NCBI GenBank assembly: GCA_030035585.1 | Contig: CM057471.1 | Coordinates: forward strand, 70,128,319 to 70,192,318 | Reading direction: 5' to 3' | From: Dugong dugon | Lineage: Eukaryota > Chordata > Mammalia > Sirenia > Dugongidae | DNA length: 64,000 bases | Part shown: positions 24,010 to 36,134 of the stretch, one piece after another | Layout of the letters: each line of letters opens with the position of its first letter | Position numbering within the stretch: position 1 is the stretch's first letter | Notes under the pieces: generated by a model | Seen by the model: the letters and a program-made list of their open reading frames with translations, nothing else | What the model was told of the DNA's origin: nothing | Databases searched by the model: none | Position numbers and translations under genes: made by a program

Positions 24010-24650
24010 TGCAGCCAGAATCTTAAATTCAACATGTGCAAGGCAAATTTTCTTCTCCGTCATCTTGTCTCTCATTCTATATTCAATCTCAGTTTAAGTT
24101 TTCATCACCTATTCTGTCAGCCATTCTGGGAATCTTAACTCCTCTTTCTGCCTCACCCTCTACATAATCTCTCAGTGAATACCGCAGCAATCCCCCACCT
24201 AGCTCGTCTCTAAAATCCTTCCTCTCTGCAAATCTCTCTCTCTTTATTGTCACCAGTGTGATCTTCCTCAAATCACTGACTATGCCAGTCATCAAATAAC
24301 ATACGATGGCTCTCCATGGCTAGCATTTCAACTCCTTAAGCACGGCAGTTAATACTCTTCGTGATCTGTTCCAATGTATTACTGCTACAACAGTGGTTAA
24401 GAGCACAAATTTGGGGTCAGCCATACTCAGGTTTGAATCCTGGCTCTGTCACTTCCTAAGCTGCTGTATCTTTGAGCAAGTAACTTCACTTCTCAGAACC
24501 TGCATTTCTTCACTTGGAAAGGGAAATAAGATATATATAAAAAGTCTAGCACACAGTCAATGATCAAGGAATGTAGCTCTTATTGTCCTTCAAATCAAAT
24601 GTCACATCTTCCAAGTTGCTTCCTGTTTTTCACTATTATAAGTAATTTCT
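24010..24650 (+). mobile_element. L2 LINE fragment split by a MIR
   Basis: L2 blocks CAGTGTGATCTTCCTCAAA and GGCTCTCCATGGCTAGC occur before the MIR at 24390-24585 and TCAAATCAAATGTCACATC after it. Confidence 0.75.
24390..24585 (+). repeat. MIR nested in L2
   Basis: Forward MIR: CAGTGGTTAAGAGCAC, TTTGAATCCTGGCTCTGTC, TCTTTGAGCAAGTAAC. Confidence 0.82.
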
Positions 24651-24659
24651 GATAAACAT

Positions 24660-26370
24660 CTTTTTATATAAATGTTCGTATATCTATTCCTAGGAGCAGA
24701 TTATCGGGCCAAAGGGTATGACTGTTTTGTGGCTTGTGATATATACTAGGAAAGCTCACTCTTTTGATAGTTATCTTTATGCCAATCATAAAATACCAAT
24801 GTTATGAACCATAGGTCATCCAATTCTTAACAGCTCATAAAATGTAAACACTTAAAAAATTTAAATATAATAATTTCAAATACACAGAATGTGAATAAGT
24901 ACAGAATTAAAATATATAGAATTTGAATATGATGATGAATTAGAACATTATATCTATACTGATTTTTTTTCCCTATCTGATCCCATTAATTAAAATAACA
25001 TACAATTTGCTGTCTATCATAAAATTAATTTCAAAACCATGTACTGGATAGTTTCCAAAATACAGAAAGCAAGAAGAACAATGGGTGGTATTCAGTTCAA
25101 AATAACCTTTAATTAAGAAACATCCAAATCAAGCAAGTTAGCTCATAGACTGAATTTTCCAAACTAATAAGGCTTAAAGGCATAAGGTTCAGTTAGAAGT
25201 ACTACTTTACATCAAGGTTTGTCAATAATAAACTGAATATCAGATCTCAAAGCTGTTGCTAAGTGTTCAAATTCTCTGTCAAGGGAAAGAAATAGAGAAA
25301 GGATAGACAGCTTGGCTTCTGCAATTAAGGAGACAAAAAGCAGGCAACATTAGTCACAATTGAACAAGCAGATCATTTTATGTAATTTCAATGCAGGAAT
25401 AAATATATCAGTATATCCAGACAATGTAATGATGCAGATTGATAAAAAGTTATCTGTAGCCTTCAAAAGTTAAAAAAACTCTCTTAAAGGAATGGCTGCA
25501 GTTCCACTTCACCAGTACTTCCCTCCCCAGCTCCCTCACAAGGACCAAAAGATGCTATATTCTACCAGTGGTCTAGTACTTAATAATATGGTATCCACAC
25601 TTGGAACAGGGGTCTCAAATTATCCCTACTCTGATGATGAGTAACGGACTTCATCTGATGAGAACTAACAATTTCAAACAAAATCTGGCCTACTCTGGTC
25701 TACCAAATCAAATCAAACCCATTGCTAGGGAGTTGATTCCAACTCATAATGACCCTATAGGACAGAGTAGAATTGCCCCCACAGAGTTTCCCAGGAACTT
25801 TTGGTTGGCAGCTGAGCTGTTAACAACTGCACCAAGAGGGCTCCAATCTGGTCTAAGCCAGGTTTAATTGACTATGAGAAATAAAGAGAGTCTACATGAA
25901 AAGAGAGAGAGAACTGCAGCATTTTGTTCTCAATAAAATGCTGGTTTTATGGGCTTAGAAAAAGAACTCACTTTTTTATATTCAACATGCAGCACTGAAT
26001 TTATGAATAGATTTTGTATAAAATTCTATGACAAATCCATTCAGAGATGGGGGCTTGGCTTCGTAGTGCTATCTTAACCCTCAATAAATCTGGAAAGCTT
26101 AAAGGCTATTAAATTAACATTTCCCTGATCTGGCACCTGTAGTCAAGTTAATTTGTCAAAAACATTTCTACAGTTTGTCACTGGAACACTGTATTTTCTG
26201 ACAAGTTAAGTTTAAAATAAAATTGACAAAATCTCATTAATTTCCCCTGAATCATCAACCTTGGTTCCATTAAGCTTTTATTATTAAGAACGCCAACTGT
26301 CACTCTTTGTATAATAAGGTCAAGTTCTGATCTGGGCACCTCAGGATACTTGATATATTAATAGGAGCCA
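24660..26370. other. intron, AT-rich, one AfroSINE
   Basis: Apart from the SINE at 25703-25846, nothing is recognised. 24660-24780 weakly resembles an old L1-type block (GGGCCAAAGGGTATGACTG). Confidence 0.6.
25703..25846 (-). repeat. AfroSINE with internal deletion
   Basis: The copy has lost about 20 bp between the GAGTTTCCCAGGA and CTTTTGGTTGGC blocks. Exact 9-bp flanking repeats TCTGGTCTA occur at 25694-25702 and 25847-25855. Confidence 0.92.
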
Positions 26371-26371
26371 G

Positions 26372-26612
26372 TGAGGCAGTACAGTGTGGTAGTTAAAAGC
26401 ACATGTTACTGAATCAGACAGATCTGGGTTCAATTCTCAGCAATACCACTTACTTCCTTGGATAATTTATTCAACTTCTCTGAGCCCCAATTTCCCCATC
26501 TATAAAAAGTGGTTAATAAAGGTAACTCCTCACAAAGTTGTTGAGAGGATTATCACTTGGACTTATCACTGTGCCTAGTCCACAAAAAATGCTCAAGAAA
26601 TGTTGGTTATTA
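26372..26612 (+). repeat. MIR, nearly full length
   Basis: Forward MIR: TGTGGTAGTTAAAAGCAC, GGGTTCAATTCTCAGC, TCTGAGCCCCAATTTCC, GTTGTTGAGAGGATTA, TGCTCAAGAAATGTTGG. Confidence 0.85.
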
Positions 26613-27120
26613 TGTTCCCTTTTTTCCTAGTTCTACCAAAGTCTCATTCATAGAAAAGAAGGAAAAAAAAAAAAAAAACAGCTTTATTGCCATTCATAGA
26701 CTTTTAAAACTACAAGAAATCTTAAGGGTCATGCCCTTTAGAATATTTCAACAAATGGTTGTCCTCCGATCTCTCCTAAACACCTCCACTGATGAGGTCC
26801 CTACCACTTTCTGAAGCAAACTCTTTGCTTCAGCATTTGGGCAGGCAGTTTTGATAGCTAAAACATCTTCCCTTCAATTGAGGTGCAATCTCCCTGCAGA
26901 TTTTATCCACTGATTTTAGTTCTAGCCCGGAGGAAATATGAACAAATTCACCTCCACTGCCACAGACACTCCTTCATATCCTTAAGGACCCTTATATATA
27001 TGGAGACTCTTTCATATATGAGGACACCCTTCATGTATCAGTAGAATGAGCTAGACTATAATCCTTTCAAGAAGGCAGCACAATAGAAAATATCAATTCC
27101 ATTAGTTTCTCTTAGGCTAG
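26613..27120. other. intron, A-run and possible CR1/L3 fragment
   Basis: An A run at 26664-26680, then sequence around 26700-26820 that faintly resembles CR1/L3. No gene. Confidence 0.5.
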
Positions 27121-27707
27121 TGTCTTAGGCTGGGTTCTCTATAGAAGCAAAACTAGTGAAGTGTATATATATATATATAGAGAGAGAGAGATCTATCTCA
27201 AGGAAATGGCTGATGCGGTTGTGGAGACTGGCAAGTCCCAAAGTCTGTGGATCAGGTGTCGGCTGGAGGCTTCTCCTGACTCACGTGGTTGCAGGGGCTG
27301 ACAAACCCAGAACTGGCAGGTCAGACAACAGGCTGCTGGCTCACAGGGCTACAAAGCTGGTGAATCCCAAAGTCAGCAGGTCAGGCAACAAGCTGCTGGT
27401 TCAAGTTCCAAGAACTGGAGGTCAGATGACAATCAGCCAGAAACAGAATCCGGAGCAAGCAAGTTGAGCTTTTCCAGAATGTCCATATATATGTGTATAT
27501 ATTGGGTACAGGCCACACACCCAAGGAAACTCCCCTTATAACTGGTTGGATGATCACATCAGATCTCATCATGGAGGTGATTACATTATATTACTCACAG
27601 GAGATCACAAAATGGAGGATAATTACATCAAATCACAAATGGAGGATTATTATATAATACTGTGAATCATGGTCTAGCCAAGTCGACACATAACATTTAT
27701 CCTCACA
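27121..27707 (-). mobile_element. ERVL-type solo LTR
   Basis: On the + strand it starts TGTCTTAGGCTGGGTTCTC and ends AACATTTATCCTCACA. 5-bp flanks GCTAG/GCTGG differ by one base. It contains a (TA)n/(GA)n stretch at 27162-27192 and is related to 37488-38024. Confidence 0.82.
27160..27192. repeat. (TA)n(GA)n microsatellite inside an LTR
   Basis: A TATATA stretch followed by GAGAGAGA within the LTR at 27121-27707. Confidence 0.9.
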
Positions 27708-28164
27708 GCTGGTGATTTTTGTAATTTGTCTTTCTATAACATTTACATCAAATGTAAACCCATAGTCTTGAACCCCAAATAGGAAAACTGGGTTGTTGCT
27801 CTCTGGAAAGATATTCTCTATTCAAAATAAATCCTTCATATTTTTATTTAGAAGTCTTCTTCCACTTTTGAAGAAAATAAAATGCCTAGAGCTACCGGTT
27901 TAAACAATGATTATTATCAACTGAAGTTTGAGTAATAGCTTCAAACAATCCTTTTGTTTCAAGATATCAACTGAAAAATCAGCAATTATTCATGTTCAAA
28001 TACAGATAAGAAACTTTACAAAACATGGGAAGAAAGTTGGCGGAAAAAATAAAAGCCTACCCATAGTAAGTCAGGAACAACGACCATCTGAAAGTCTTAA
28101 GTTCAGAAAGTAATTCCTGATACTGTTAGTTTTTACCATCATGGGTTATATTTGCTAGGCCTCT

Positions 28165-28330
28165 CTTTGCAGAGTCAAAAGAACTGGTCTGGGGGCTGGC
28201 CCTGCCATCTGGAGCTGTGCAACCTTGGACAAATCCATCACATCTCTGAAAGTCAATTTCGTCAGTTATAAAACCGAGATGAGACCATCTACCACCAAAG
28301 AATGATGGTGAGTATAAAGTAAAAATAAAA
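28165..28330 (+). repeat. MIR
   Basis: Forward MIR: CTGTGCAACCTTGGAC, CAATTTCGTCAGTTATAAAA. Confidence 0.7.
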
Positions 28331-29124
28331 CAAAGCATGTTAAAATGCTCTGTGAACTGCAAACTGTTATACCAATGACAAGTATTCCTTAGTATTGTTA
28401 CTTAAGCTGTTGTTCAGACTGGGAAGATTTTTGGACAGAATGTCAAATATGAAGTTGAGAAGAGAGGCAATAAGAAAAGGTCTCTATCTCAATCATTAAG
28501 AGAAAAGAGTCATAGAATTCTCTTCTCGTTCAATCTGGGGGTGGTTATAGCATGTACCAAAATGTGCTCTCACACACAGGTACAATCCAGCCTATCTTAA
28601 AGCATAACAGAATGTAAAGCTTCCGTTTTGAATTTACAAAGTAATTGTGGGGTTCTTCAGATCATTAATGTTATACAGCACTCTGCATTTAATTATACAA
28701 ACAATGGCTTCTATAACGATGATAATATCAGGGAACAGTAATTGACATGAACTAAGTCCCATCACCTAGCATAAGTTTAGAGACCTCTTCATTATTAAAT
28801 CACTTCTATAATAAAATCAATATGCTTTAAAAGTAAAAATAGGGTTTTTTTTTTAATCATAAAGAGTTACATGTTTTAAACTCTATCAATTATCATAATA
28901 TAATGAGCCTTTTTAAGATATAATATCAATTTTTTAAATTAAAACTCAATGGAGAATGTATACTTGGCTCCATTACTAAATGATGTATCTCTAGAAAAGG
29001 TTACAGTATAGCCATTAACACCCTCCTAAATTACATGGAAAATTTGGTACAACCCTCTAACCTCTAACTACTGCAAGGACAACTTTAATTCCAGAGATAG
29101 TCAAGTATTTTGAGAATATAAAAC

Positions 29125-29138
29125 TGTGTGTGTGTGTT
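29125..29138. repeat. short (TG)n
   Basis: Seven TG units in otherwise unremarkable intron. Confidence 0.85.
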
Positions 29139-30296
29139 TAATTCAGGTACATATATTACATTTATTTCTTGCAGGGATTTTGGTTGACTGAATATTACAA
29201 ATTTTAAAACGTCAATATGCACCTTAAAAATACTGTATCCTTAATGTTGAACAGTGAAAAAAAAACCTCACAAAATTTCTATACAGTGCTAGGCTCATGA
29301 CTAAGTGTTTTATCACTTTAAGACTCAATGTTCCCTAATGATGTAATTCAAAAATTTTACCGAATCATTATTTAGTAAGTCATAAAAACCTCTTAAAATT
29401 AATCTTTCATGCACATCCAGCTTATCCAAAGTTAGAATTTAATTAGATGGCCTTGGCACAAATGGGCTTACTACTTTATTTGCTCAATCAGTATATGTCT
29501 CTTCAGTAATTATAATTAATTCAACTTCCTGACGCACCTCCTGACAAACAATGTAAAAACATCAGACAAAATGGAAATAAATAGCTTTACATTTCTCCAG
29601 TTATGACATCCTCTTTCATCCTCAAAATGCTCATGTGAAATAACTGGGATAGGTGTATTCTGTACAGGAAAAGGCCACACAGAGAGCTTATACCGCGGGT
29701 GACAGAGAAAGATGTTCATTTGCAGCATGAAAACACATTAAGGTTTTTTTTGTACATTATGAGGACGATACAACTACAAAGTGCAATTGAGAAAGTTTGT
29801 ATTCAACAGTTCGCAAACACATTTTGAGATATAAACAGCAGCAAGGAAAAGAAGAGCTAACTTACTATTTATCTAGAGTAACACTTCTGTTGGGAAGAAT
29901 CCTTTCTAATTATAATCAAAATTTACAATTGAGAAGCAGTCTACAAGTCTGACTATCATCTCTCTTGGGTACAATCAAGGGAAAGTAGTACACGGCAGAG
30001 AACTTTATTTAGTGAGGGGGCAGCAGGATCCACAGGATAACAAAAACTGTCACTATTAGGTACTTCAAAAAAAACAACAAAACAACACTCTCAGCCAGTG
30101 TAACACTACTCACTTAGGTAATAAGCACAGCAATACAAATTAAAGAACTGGCAGGATTTAAACAGTCTTCATGGGAGGTGAGGGAAGGCACAGACAGTAC
30201 AAGGCCTCAGCTGGTAACATCTTGGCATGTTCCTCTGAACACAGCCCTTTGTGGGACTTCACACCTCAGCTCTCTCTGCAGCTGGCATGTCCACCG

Positions 30297-30510
30297 CTGA
30301 CTGCATTTACTGAGCACCTAGCAGGGCCCAAGAACTTTTCACACATTATCTCATTTAACAAGCCCAATGGTCCTGTGAGGATTGCTCACTCCTTTCAGAG
30401 TTGAGGAATGAGTGAGGAATGAGCGGTTCATTAAGCAGTTGCTCCAAATGCCTCAGCTAGGGGGTCAAGATTCTAACCCAGGTCTTTTCAACTCTAAAAC
30501 CCTATCCCTA
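30297..30510 (-). repeat. MIR
   Basis: Reverse MIR: TTTACTGAGCACCTAGCAGG, ATTATCTCATTTAAC, GATTCTAACCCAGGTC. Confidence 0.75.
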
Positions 30511-30911
30511 TCAGAACTGGTGAATCCCAGTCCTGAAAACTCTTGGGTAGGCCTAAATATCTAGGAACAGTCACAAAGGTTACTGGTTCACGCTGCAGTC
30601 ACTATTTCAGAACTGGGGGCCCCAGCCAGGGGTAAACACCCCTGTGATTGAGACCATAGGGAAGTTCTGAGCTACTCGTTTTCTGCTGCCTCACCTGTCA
30701 GACTGCACTTACAGCTCCGCAGAGATCACTGTTACTGGAGAAGCTGGCTGGGTCACCTTCTAGGAGCAGTCACCTCTTGTGTATAGGCAGAGAGCAGACA
30801 CTGTTTCAGATTTCCTTTCTGTTAGGCACATAGAAGGGGTTCGATAAAGCCTCACTTCTACGCTTTAGAGATATAAACACAAGGGACCATGGGCTCCTTG
30901 AAGAGAAAGGC

Positions 30912-31020
30912 TGCTGCTGTTGTTAACTGCCGTCAAGTTGGCTCCAACTCATGGTGAACGAAACATTGGCCAGTCCCACGTCATCCTCACAGTTGTTGAC
31001 ATGTTTGAGCCCATTGTAAG
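30912..31020 (-). repeat. RTE LINE 3' tail fragment
   Basis: This segment (TGTTGTTAACTGCCGTCAAG, then a stretch resembling GAACGAAACATTGGCCAGTC) matches, in reverse, the last ~110 bp of the RTE LINE at 48740-49275. It is a 5'-truncated RTE insertion or the tail of an RTE-dependent SINE. Confidence 0.75.
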
Positions 31021-31499
31021 CAGAGCCCTTTGATTCAGTTTTAAAATGGCAGTGGTCAAGTAACAATTTACAGGCCCCAGAGAATGCTTATTCTTGGATT
31101 AAGAGTCTCATCAGTAATTGTGAGGTGTATCTGTTACTGAATCTGGCTACTCAGGTGGCAGTACCCAAATGTGTTTTGATAATGACAAAGCATAAAAATA
31201 ACTACAATCTGGTCCTTGGAGACAGGTAAGCAGCCTATGATATCAACATGGCATCAAGCTCCAACACAAGCAAAAGTTCTGATGAGACAAAGGCCCATCT
31301 CAGGTTGAGATCCTCTGTGGAAATGGGCAGCACAAGACCTGCTTGCTTGCAGAAACTGACTTGTCACTCGGGTACCAGGGTCTGCAGGGTTTATCCTCCA
31401 CCCCCTGGCATTATTTCCCTAGTGTTTGTGCTGAGCCTTAGTCAGTCCGATCTCCTCTGAGGTCCTAACTAAACCAGACACAGGGAGAGTAGGGATTTT

Positions 31500-31740
31500 A
31501 TCTTATTAAAATAGATATGGCTAATTTGTCTTTTCAAATTCATTTTAAATTAAATTGGATTTCCTCGGAAGGCTGCTAGGTCAGTTCCCCTGCTGTGAAT
31601 GCAGGACAAAGGTTAATTGCATGCCCTTCACCAGCTCTTCTGCTCTCCTGGGCAGACTCTGATAACCTGCCCCAGAGGTGGGAAAGGCTTTGGTTTATTG
31701 GGTGATAATGTTGCCATTAGAGCCATTTACCATCATGCCG
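31500..31740. promoter_or_regulatory. candidate conserved non-coding block
   Basis: No repeat signature. AT-rich start (TTTTAAATTAAATTGG) then mixed sequence with GGACAAAGGTTAATTGC, which has a nuclear-receptor or HNF-like look. It lies immediately upstream of an LTR insertion. Confidence 0.3.
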
Positions 31741-31742
31741 AG

Positions 31743-32166
31743 TGTTAAGGATTGAACTGTGTACTGCAAACATATGTGCTGTAAATTCTAGCCTCTATGC
31801 CTGTGGTTATAATCCCATTTGGGAATATGTTGCCTTTGTTATGTTAATGAGGCAAGATTAGCGTAGGTTGTATCTTGAGTTAATCTCTTTTGAGATATAA
31901 AAGAGATTAACAAAGCAAGCTAACAAGTGGAGATGGCGGAAGGTTGTTGTCAAGCCACACGAGTATCGCCCAGGAGCGGAAGCTCAAACGAGACAAGGGC
32001 CTTCCTCCAGAACCTCCAGAGCCAACAGAGAGAAAAAGCCTTCCCCTAGAGCCAGTGCCCTGAATTCAGACATCTAGCCTCCTAAACTGTGAGAAAATAA
32101 ATTTCTGTTTGTTAAAGCCACCCACTTGTGGTACTTCTGTTATAGCAGTACTAGATAACTAAGACA
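31743..32166 (+). mobile_element. MaLR-type solo LTR
   Basis: It begins TGTTAAGGATTGAACTGTG and ends AGTACTAGATAACTAAGACA. It has the AGCCTCCTAAACTGTGAG block before AATAAA near the end. Flanks CCGAG/CCAAG fit a 5-bp duplication with one mismatch. Confidence 0.85.
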
Positions 32167-32248
32167 CCAAGAAAGTTTTCTTTAACTAAATAACAAGACT
32201 GATAACAAGAGCAAGGATGAAATGCAATGATGTTACTCATCATACTCA

Positions 32249-32396
32249 CTGCCGTTGAGTTGATTCCGACTCATAGCTACCCTATAGGACAGAGTAGAAC
32301 TATCCCTTAGGGTTTCCAAGGAGCTGCTGGTGGATTCGAACTGCTGCCCTTTAGAGCAGCAACCATAGCTCTTAACCTCTATGCCACCAGGGCTCC
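32249..32396 (-). repeat. AfroSINE
   Basis: Nearly full-length copy from the GCCGTTGAGTTGATTCCG block to CCACCAGGGCTCC. The segment normally reading CTTTTGGTTAGCAGC has changed to CCCTTTAGAGCAGCAAC. Confidence 0.93.
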
Positions 32397-32689
32397 TGGT
32401 TAGTTCTTCTAAAACACAAAGCCCAAGGAATAACACCTAACCTATTTGCTTCCCTAAAAAGCCCCAACAGATGCTAAAAAGTACACACCCTCCTGAAGCA
32501 AACTGTTTTCTGGTTCCAGGGTAAAATTCCATTAACAATTTCACTTAATTTATCCCATTTTAGACTGTCAGTGTTCATGAAAATTTAACCCAGTAATTCC
32601 CCGTTATACAAACCATAACAAACTATGAATATTTAAATACAATGTAAATAAAACACTTTATCAATTATATTTTTGTATTCTAAATTAGT

Positions 32690-32895
32690 GACTTCACTTA
32701 ACATGTCTGCCTTGCACAGCACCACACTATTTTTCAATTAAAGGTCCAGATGTTTCAAAGGCTCCAGTAGGCAATCGCAGTTACGAGAAATGCTTTATCT
32801 GCATTGTAATTATCACCACCACATCAGCTCCAGGCTGCATTAACATACTCATGTTTTATTCCAGCTCCCCTTCTAACAGAGCAGGTAACTATACA
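32690..32895. promoter_or_regulatory. candidate conserved non-coding block
   Basis: Repeat-free, balanced composition, with TTTTCAATTAAAGG and TGCATTGTAATTATCACC. Possible homeodomain sites; function unknown. Confidence 0.3.
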
Positions 32896-33042
32896 ACACA
32901 GTAGAGAAACACAATCCTAAGAACTGGACAAATTCCTTACAAGTACCCACTTGAGCAATACATTTTCATACATAATGTTAAAATTTTTTGGAAAAATATT
33001 TCATTACACAGTCAAACTTGCTTAGCAGAGACTCTGACCATT

Positions 33043-33045
<3 letters not shown>

Positions 33046-33088
<43 letters not shown>

Positions 33089-33095
33089 TTTTAAA
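33046..33095. repeat. (AT)n microsatellite with T run
   Basis: About 17 AT units followed by 14 T. No flanking element identified. Confidence 0.95.
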
Positions 33096-33889
33096 TAAAA
33101 AGAAAGGGTGAATCACAGACATACCAACTGGAGCTTCAAATACTGTCAAAATGCAAGATAAAAACTGCCTGCACATATACATATTTATGTATACTGAAAA
33201 TCAACTAGAAGTTTGTATGTGTGAAAAACACTACCATTTGTTACAGTCTAATCCATTACTTCTCATTTTTAATGCCAGTGTCATCTCTTGAATAAGTCAA
33301 TTCGATCTTTATTCTTACTATCCAAAAATGACAACTCACCTGAGCGGAGACTGAGCAAGTACAGCAATTATTCTTGTTCCCATTCAATAAAAAATAATAC
33401 AAGAGCAAAACAAAATGCAATTCTGACAGCTGCAACAAAAATGCTATTGCATTTATTATTAGGTAATTAAATGACTCCCTTACCCACAAATGGAAAAGAA
33501 TAATTTATAAGAGATACTACTATGCTTAGTAAACACAGTATAATTTAATGGAAATACACGGTTCTTCTTGTTAAGAGAAACTGTAACAAAATTAACTTTA
33601 ATTATAATTTAAATTATTCTACAAACATTTTTATATTTTAAAATATTCCAATATGAGATGTCTTAATGGAGATACTATTCAAAAGATAAATGCCTTCACA
33701 AATATTAAAACCTCAGAGAGGTCAAATCTTGGCAGGTTATATACTTCAGCATCTGAAAGCAGACAGCTTACATTCTTTCCTGAAGGAACCTTAGGTGGAA
33801 CATGTTTAATACATCACTGTGTCACTTTTTAATGTGCCCCAATCTATTAACCACATGGCAAACTAAGAGGGATTTTTAAAATATGGGTT

Positions 33890-34190
33890 TCATGGCTTTG
33901 TGCTGGTGATTAATTAAATAAATAGCCACCATTTCACAAATCATCCCTCTAATTAGTCTAAAACAGACACTTTGCATTCAGTGGCATTAATGCCATCTGA
34001 AACTCACAGAAGGGCGGAAGTGGTGCGGCACGGCCGTGTCTCTGCACTTTGGAGCCCATTGTCACGGGCTCCAAGGCTGGCATCCCACCCCGCCACCCAG
34101 AGGCAGAGGTGCTGTCTTCACAGGTGCTGCAGTCAGCTGGAATTTGACTCCAGCTGCTCAGAAAAGATGTTCCCCTTAATTATTCTCCCT
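33890..34190. promoter_or_regulatory. candidate regulatory block with CpG cluster and hairpin
   Basis: The stretch begins with AT-rich homeodomain-like motifs (GATTAATTAAATAAATAG). A local GC- and CpG-rich patch follows, with the perfect palindrome CACGGCCGTG (34029-34038) and the inverted repeat TTGGAGCCC/GGGCTCCAA (34049-34057 and 34066-34074, 8-nt loop). No repeat signature was recognised. Confidence 0.35.
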
Positions 34191-34694
34191 CACCCTAAAG
34201 GAAACAACGGAACAACAAAGGAAATAAAGTGGCTCCTAAAGGGCAACCTCTGGCTACAAACAGATTTCACCCACATTGTCCATGGAGTGAATAAGAAAGT
34301 TGGTTCCAGTTATCTGGTTTAGGAATAAGTAGGGTGCTAGGTCAAATAGGCTTTCCTTAGAATCACTTAGCTTAAAACATAGATATTATCTTGAACTCAT
34401 ATAGTCAGCAATTACTTTCAAGCCCTATTATTTAAGACTCCATTCAAAGACTGAGAAGGTCAACTGTCTTTGAAACTGGTAGGAATTCAACCTAACTTGT
34501 TTTAGTGGCATATTTTAAAAGCTGATAATTCCTCCAAAAGCAAATTAAACTTAGACAATTTTTTATTGCCAGATGTAAAAAAATAAAATAAAATGGGACT
34601 ATCTCAAGAATCTAATTTCCTTCAGGAAATACATTAAGTGGTGTCCTAATCTCAGTATTTAAACTTTATTTGGTATGTAGGTAGACAGGTGGAT

Positions 34695-34762
34695 AAGAAG
34701 GAGGGAGGGAGGGAAGGGAGAAAAAGAAAGCAAAGGGAAAGGAAAAGGGGAAAAAATTCAAT
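34695..34762. repeat. purine-rich (GGGA)n simple repeat
   Basis: GAGGGAGGGAGGGAAGGGAG followed by A/G-rich sequence. Pyrimidine-rich in the MAPKAP1 transcript. Confidence 0.9.
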
Positions 34763-34854
34763 AGGAATAACACACCAACATACACTAGAGATTATTCTGT
34801 AGAAAGGTTGTCCTCACTTCCCTTCTATGAGAACCTAAAAATGGAAGTAGGAAA

Positions 34855-35075
34855 TGGGGTATACTAGAAAAGACCTGGACTCTGAAGCAAGATAGACCCT
34901 GAAGGGCCTTGTGCCCTTAGCTAAGTCATGTAATCTCATTCAGTTTCCTCTCCTGTAAAACAGGATTGTAGCCCTGACCCTCTGCAACTGTAGGGAAATT
35001 GGGATACTCTGGATGAAGCACCTCAAGCATTCCCTGCATAGGGTAGATGCTCAATAAATGGTAGAAATGATGAGG
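34855..35075 (+). repeat. MIR
   Basis: Forward MIR: CTAAGTCATGTAATCTC, CAGTTTCCTCTCCTGTAAA, GATGCTCAATAAATGG. Confidence 0.8.
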
Positions 35076-35374
35076 ACCATGACAAATTGCAGCAAGCCAT
35101 GAAACTGGGTCAAAGGCAGAACCTGGGTACTTATTTTCTCTCTATAATGCCTTTCTGAGAGAGCAAAGGTGACTGCAGTCAACAGTGCAGATGCTGTGTT
35201 CCAAAAATAAAAAGAAGGGACAAAAGCACAAAGTGTACATGAACATAAAACCACCACATTACACTCACTGCATTGAAGAAAACCTAAATCATCTATAACT
35301 GAGAAGAAATAGTGTAGTTTCTACTGGGCCTGGAGTTGGTGGTAGAGGGGTCTCTGAGATTATTCAAGTGCTAG

Positions 35375-35590
35375 AAACTTGAAAGAAAATGAATGGGCTG
35401 TGTTTGAATCCTGGCTTCTCTATTTCTTAGCTGTGTAACCTCAGCCTTTGCCTCTCCAAGTCTCAGTTTCCTCATCACAAAATGCAGACAATACATACTT
35501 TAGAGGGAAGTGGGGAAGAATGAATGAAATAGCATAGCAAACACTCTGGCATACAGTAGACACTCAAATGGGTTCTATTTTATTAAGTTG
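35375..35590 (+). repeat. MIR
   Basis: Forward MIR: GTTTGAATCCTGGCTTC, AGTCTCAGTTTCCTCATC, CATACAGTAGACACTC. Confidence 0.82.
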
Positions 35591-35990
35591 AATCACATGA
35601 TGCTGCTGATATTCAATTGTTTATGATCTGCAAAAATTGCAATTCTATATAGTTTCACCTAATATTACAGTGACTGAGACAATAAATAGCATGAGCTAGA
35701 AAAACAGCTGAAATTGCTTAAAAAGCAGAATGAATTACACTCCTATCAAAATGAGAAGACAGCCAAAAAATAAAAGATGCTTCTTTAAGACTGATCCGTA
35801 ATTCCAACAATACAATGACCGACATTCATGAACACTTACTACACCTACTCCTCGCTTATTGACTATCTTGTTATCCAACATTTTGCATTTATGACAGTAG
35901 AAAAAAATCTACTATCCGACCATTTTGCGCATTAATGACGTATGTCTGGCAATAACGACCGCTGAGGTGTGAGGCAAGAGTAATGCTGCC

Positions 35991-36134
35991 TGTGATGGTT
36001 AAGGTTAATGTGTCAACTTGGCTGGGCCATGATTCTCAGTGGTTTGGCAGTTATGTAATGATGTAGTTATCCTTCATTTTGGGATCTGATGTGGTCACCC
36101 TCCATTTTCACATAACAACCTGGTCTTTGGAACC
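35991..36134 (+). mobile_element. ERVL-type LTR, truncated 5' part
   Basis: It starts TGTGATGGTTAAGGTTAATG and continues GTCAACTTGGCTGGGCCATG. This is the same family as 37488-38024 in opposite orientation, cut off where the MaLR-type LTR begins. Confidence 0.75.

Larger units (their letters stand above)
27713..30290. other. intron, repeat-poor
   Basis: Apart from the MIR at 28165-28330 and a short TG run, no repeat, exon or RNA gene was recognised. AT-rich. Confidence 0.6.
32400..34850. other. intron, repeat-poor
   Basis: Contains the two candidate non-coding blocks and the AT microsatellite listed separately. Otherwise AT-rich intron without recognisable repeats, which is notable beside the dense stacks on the right. 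Confidence 0.6.

Noticed and set aside
34049..34074. Perfect 9-bp hairpin as a microRNA precursor
   Set aside because: The stem is far too short for a microRNA precursor; kept only as an unusual structure.
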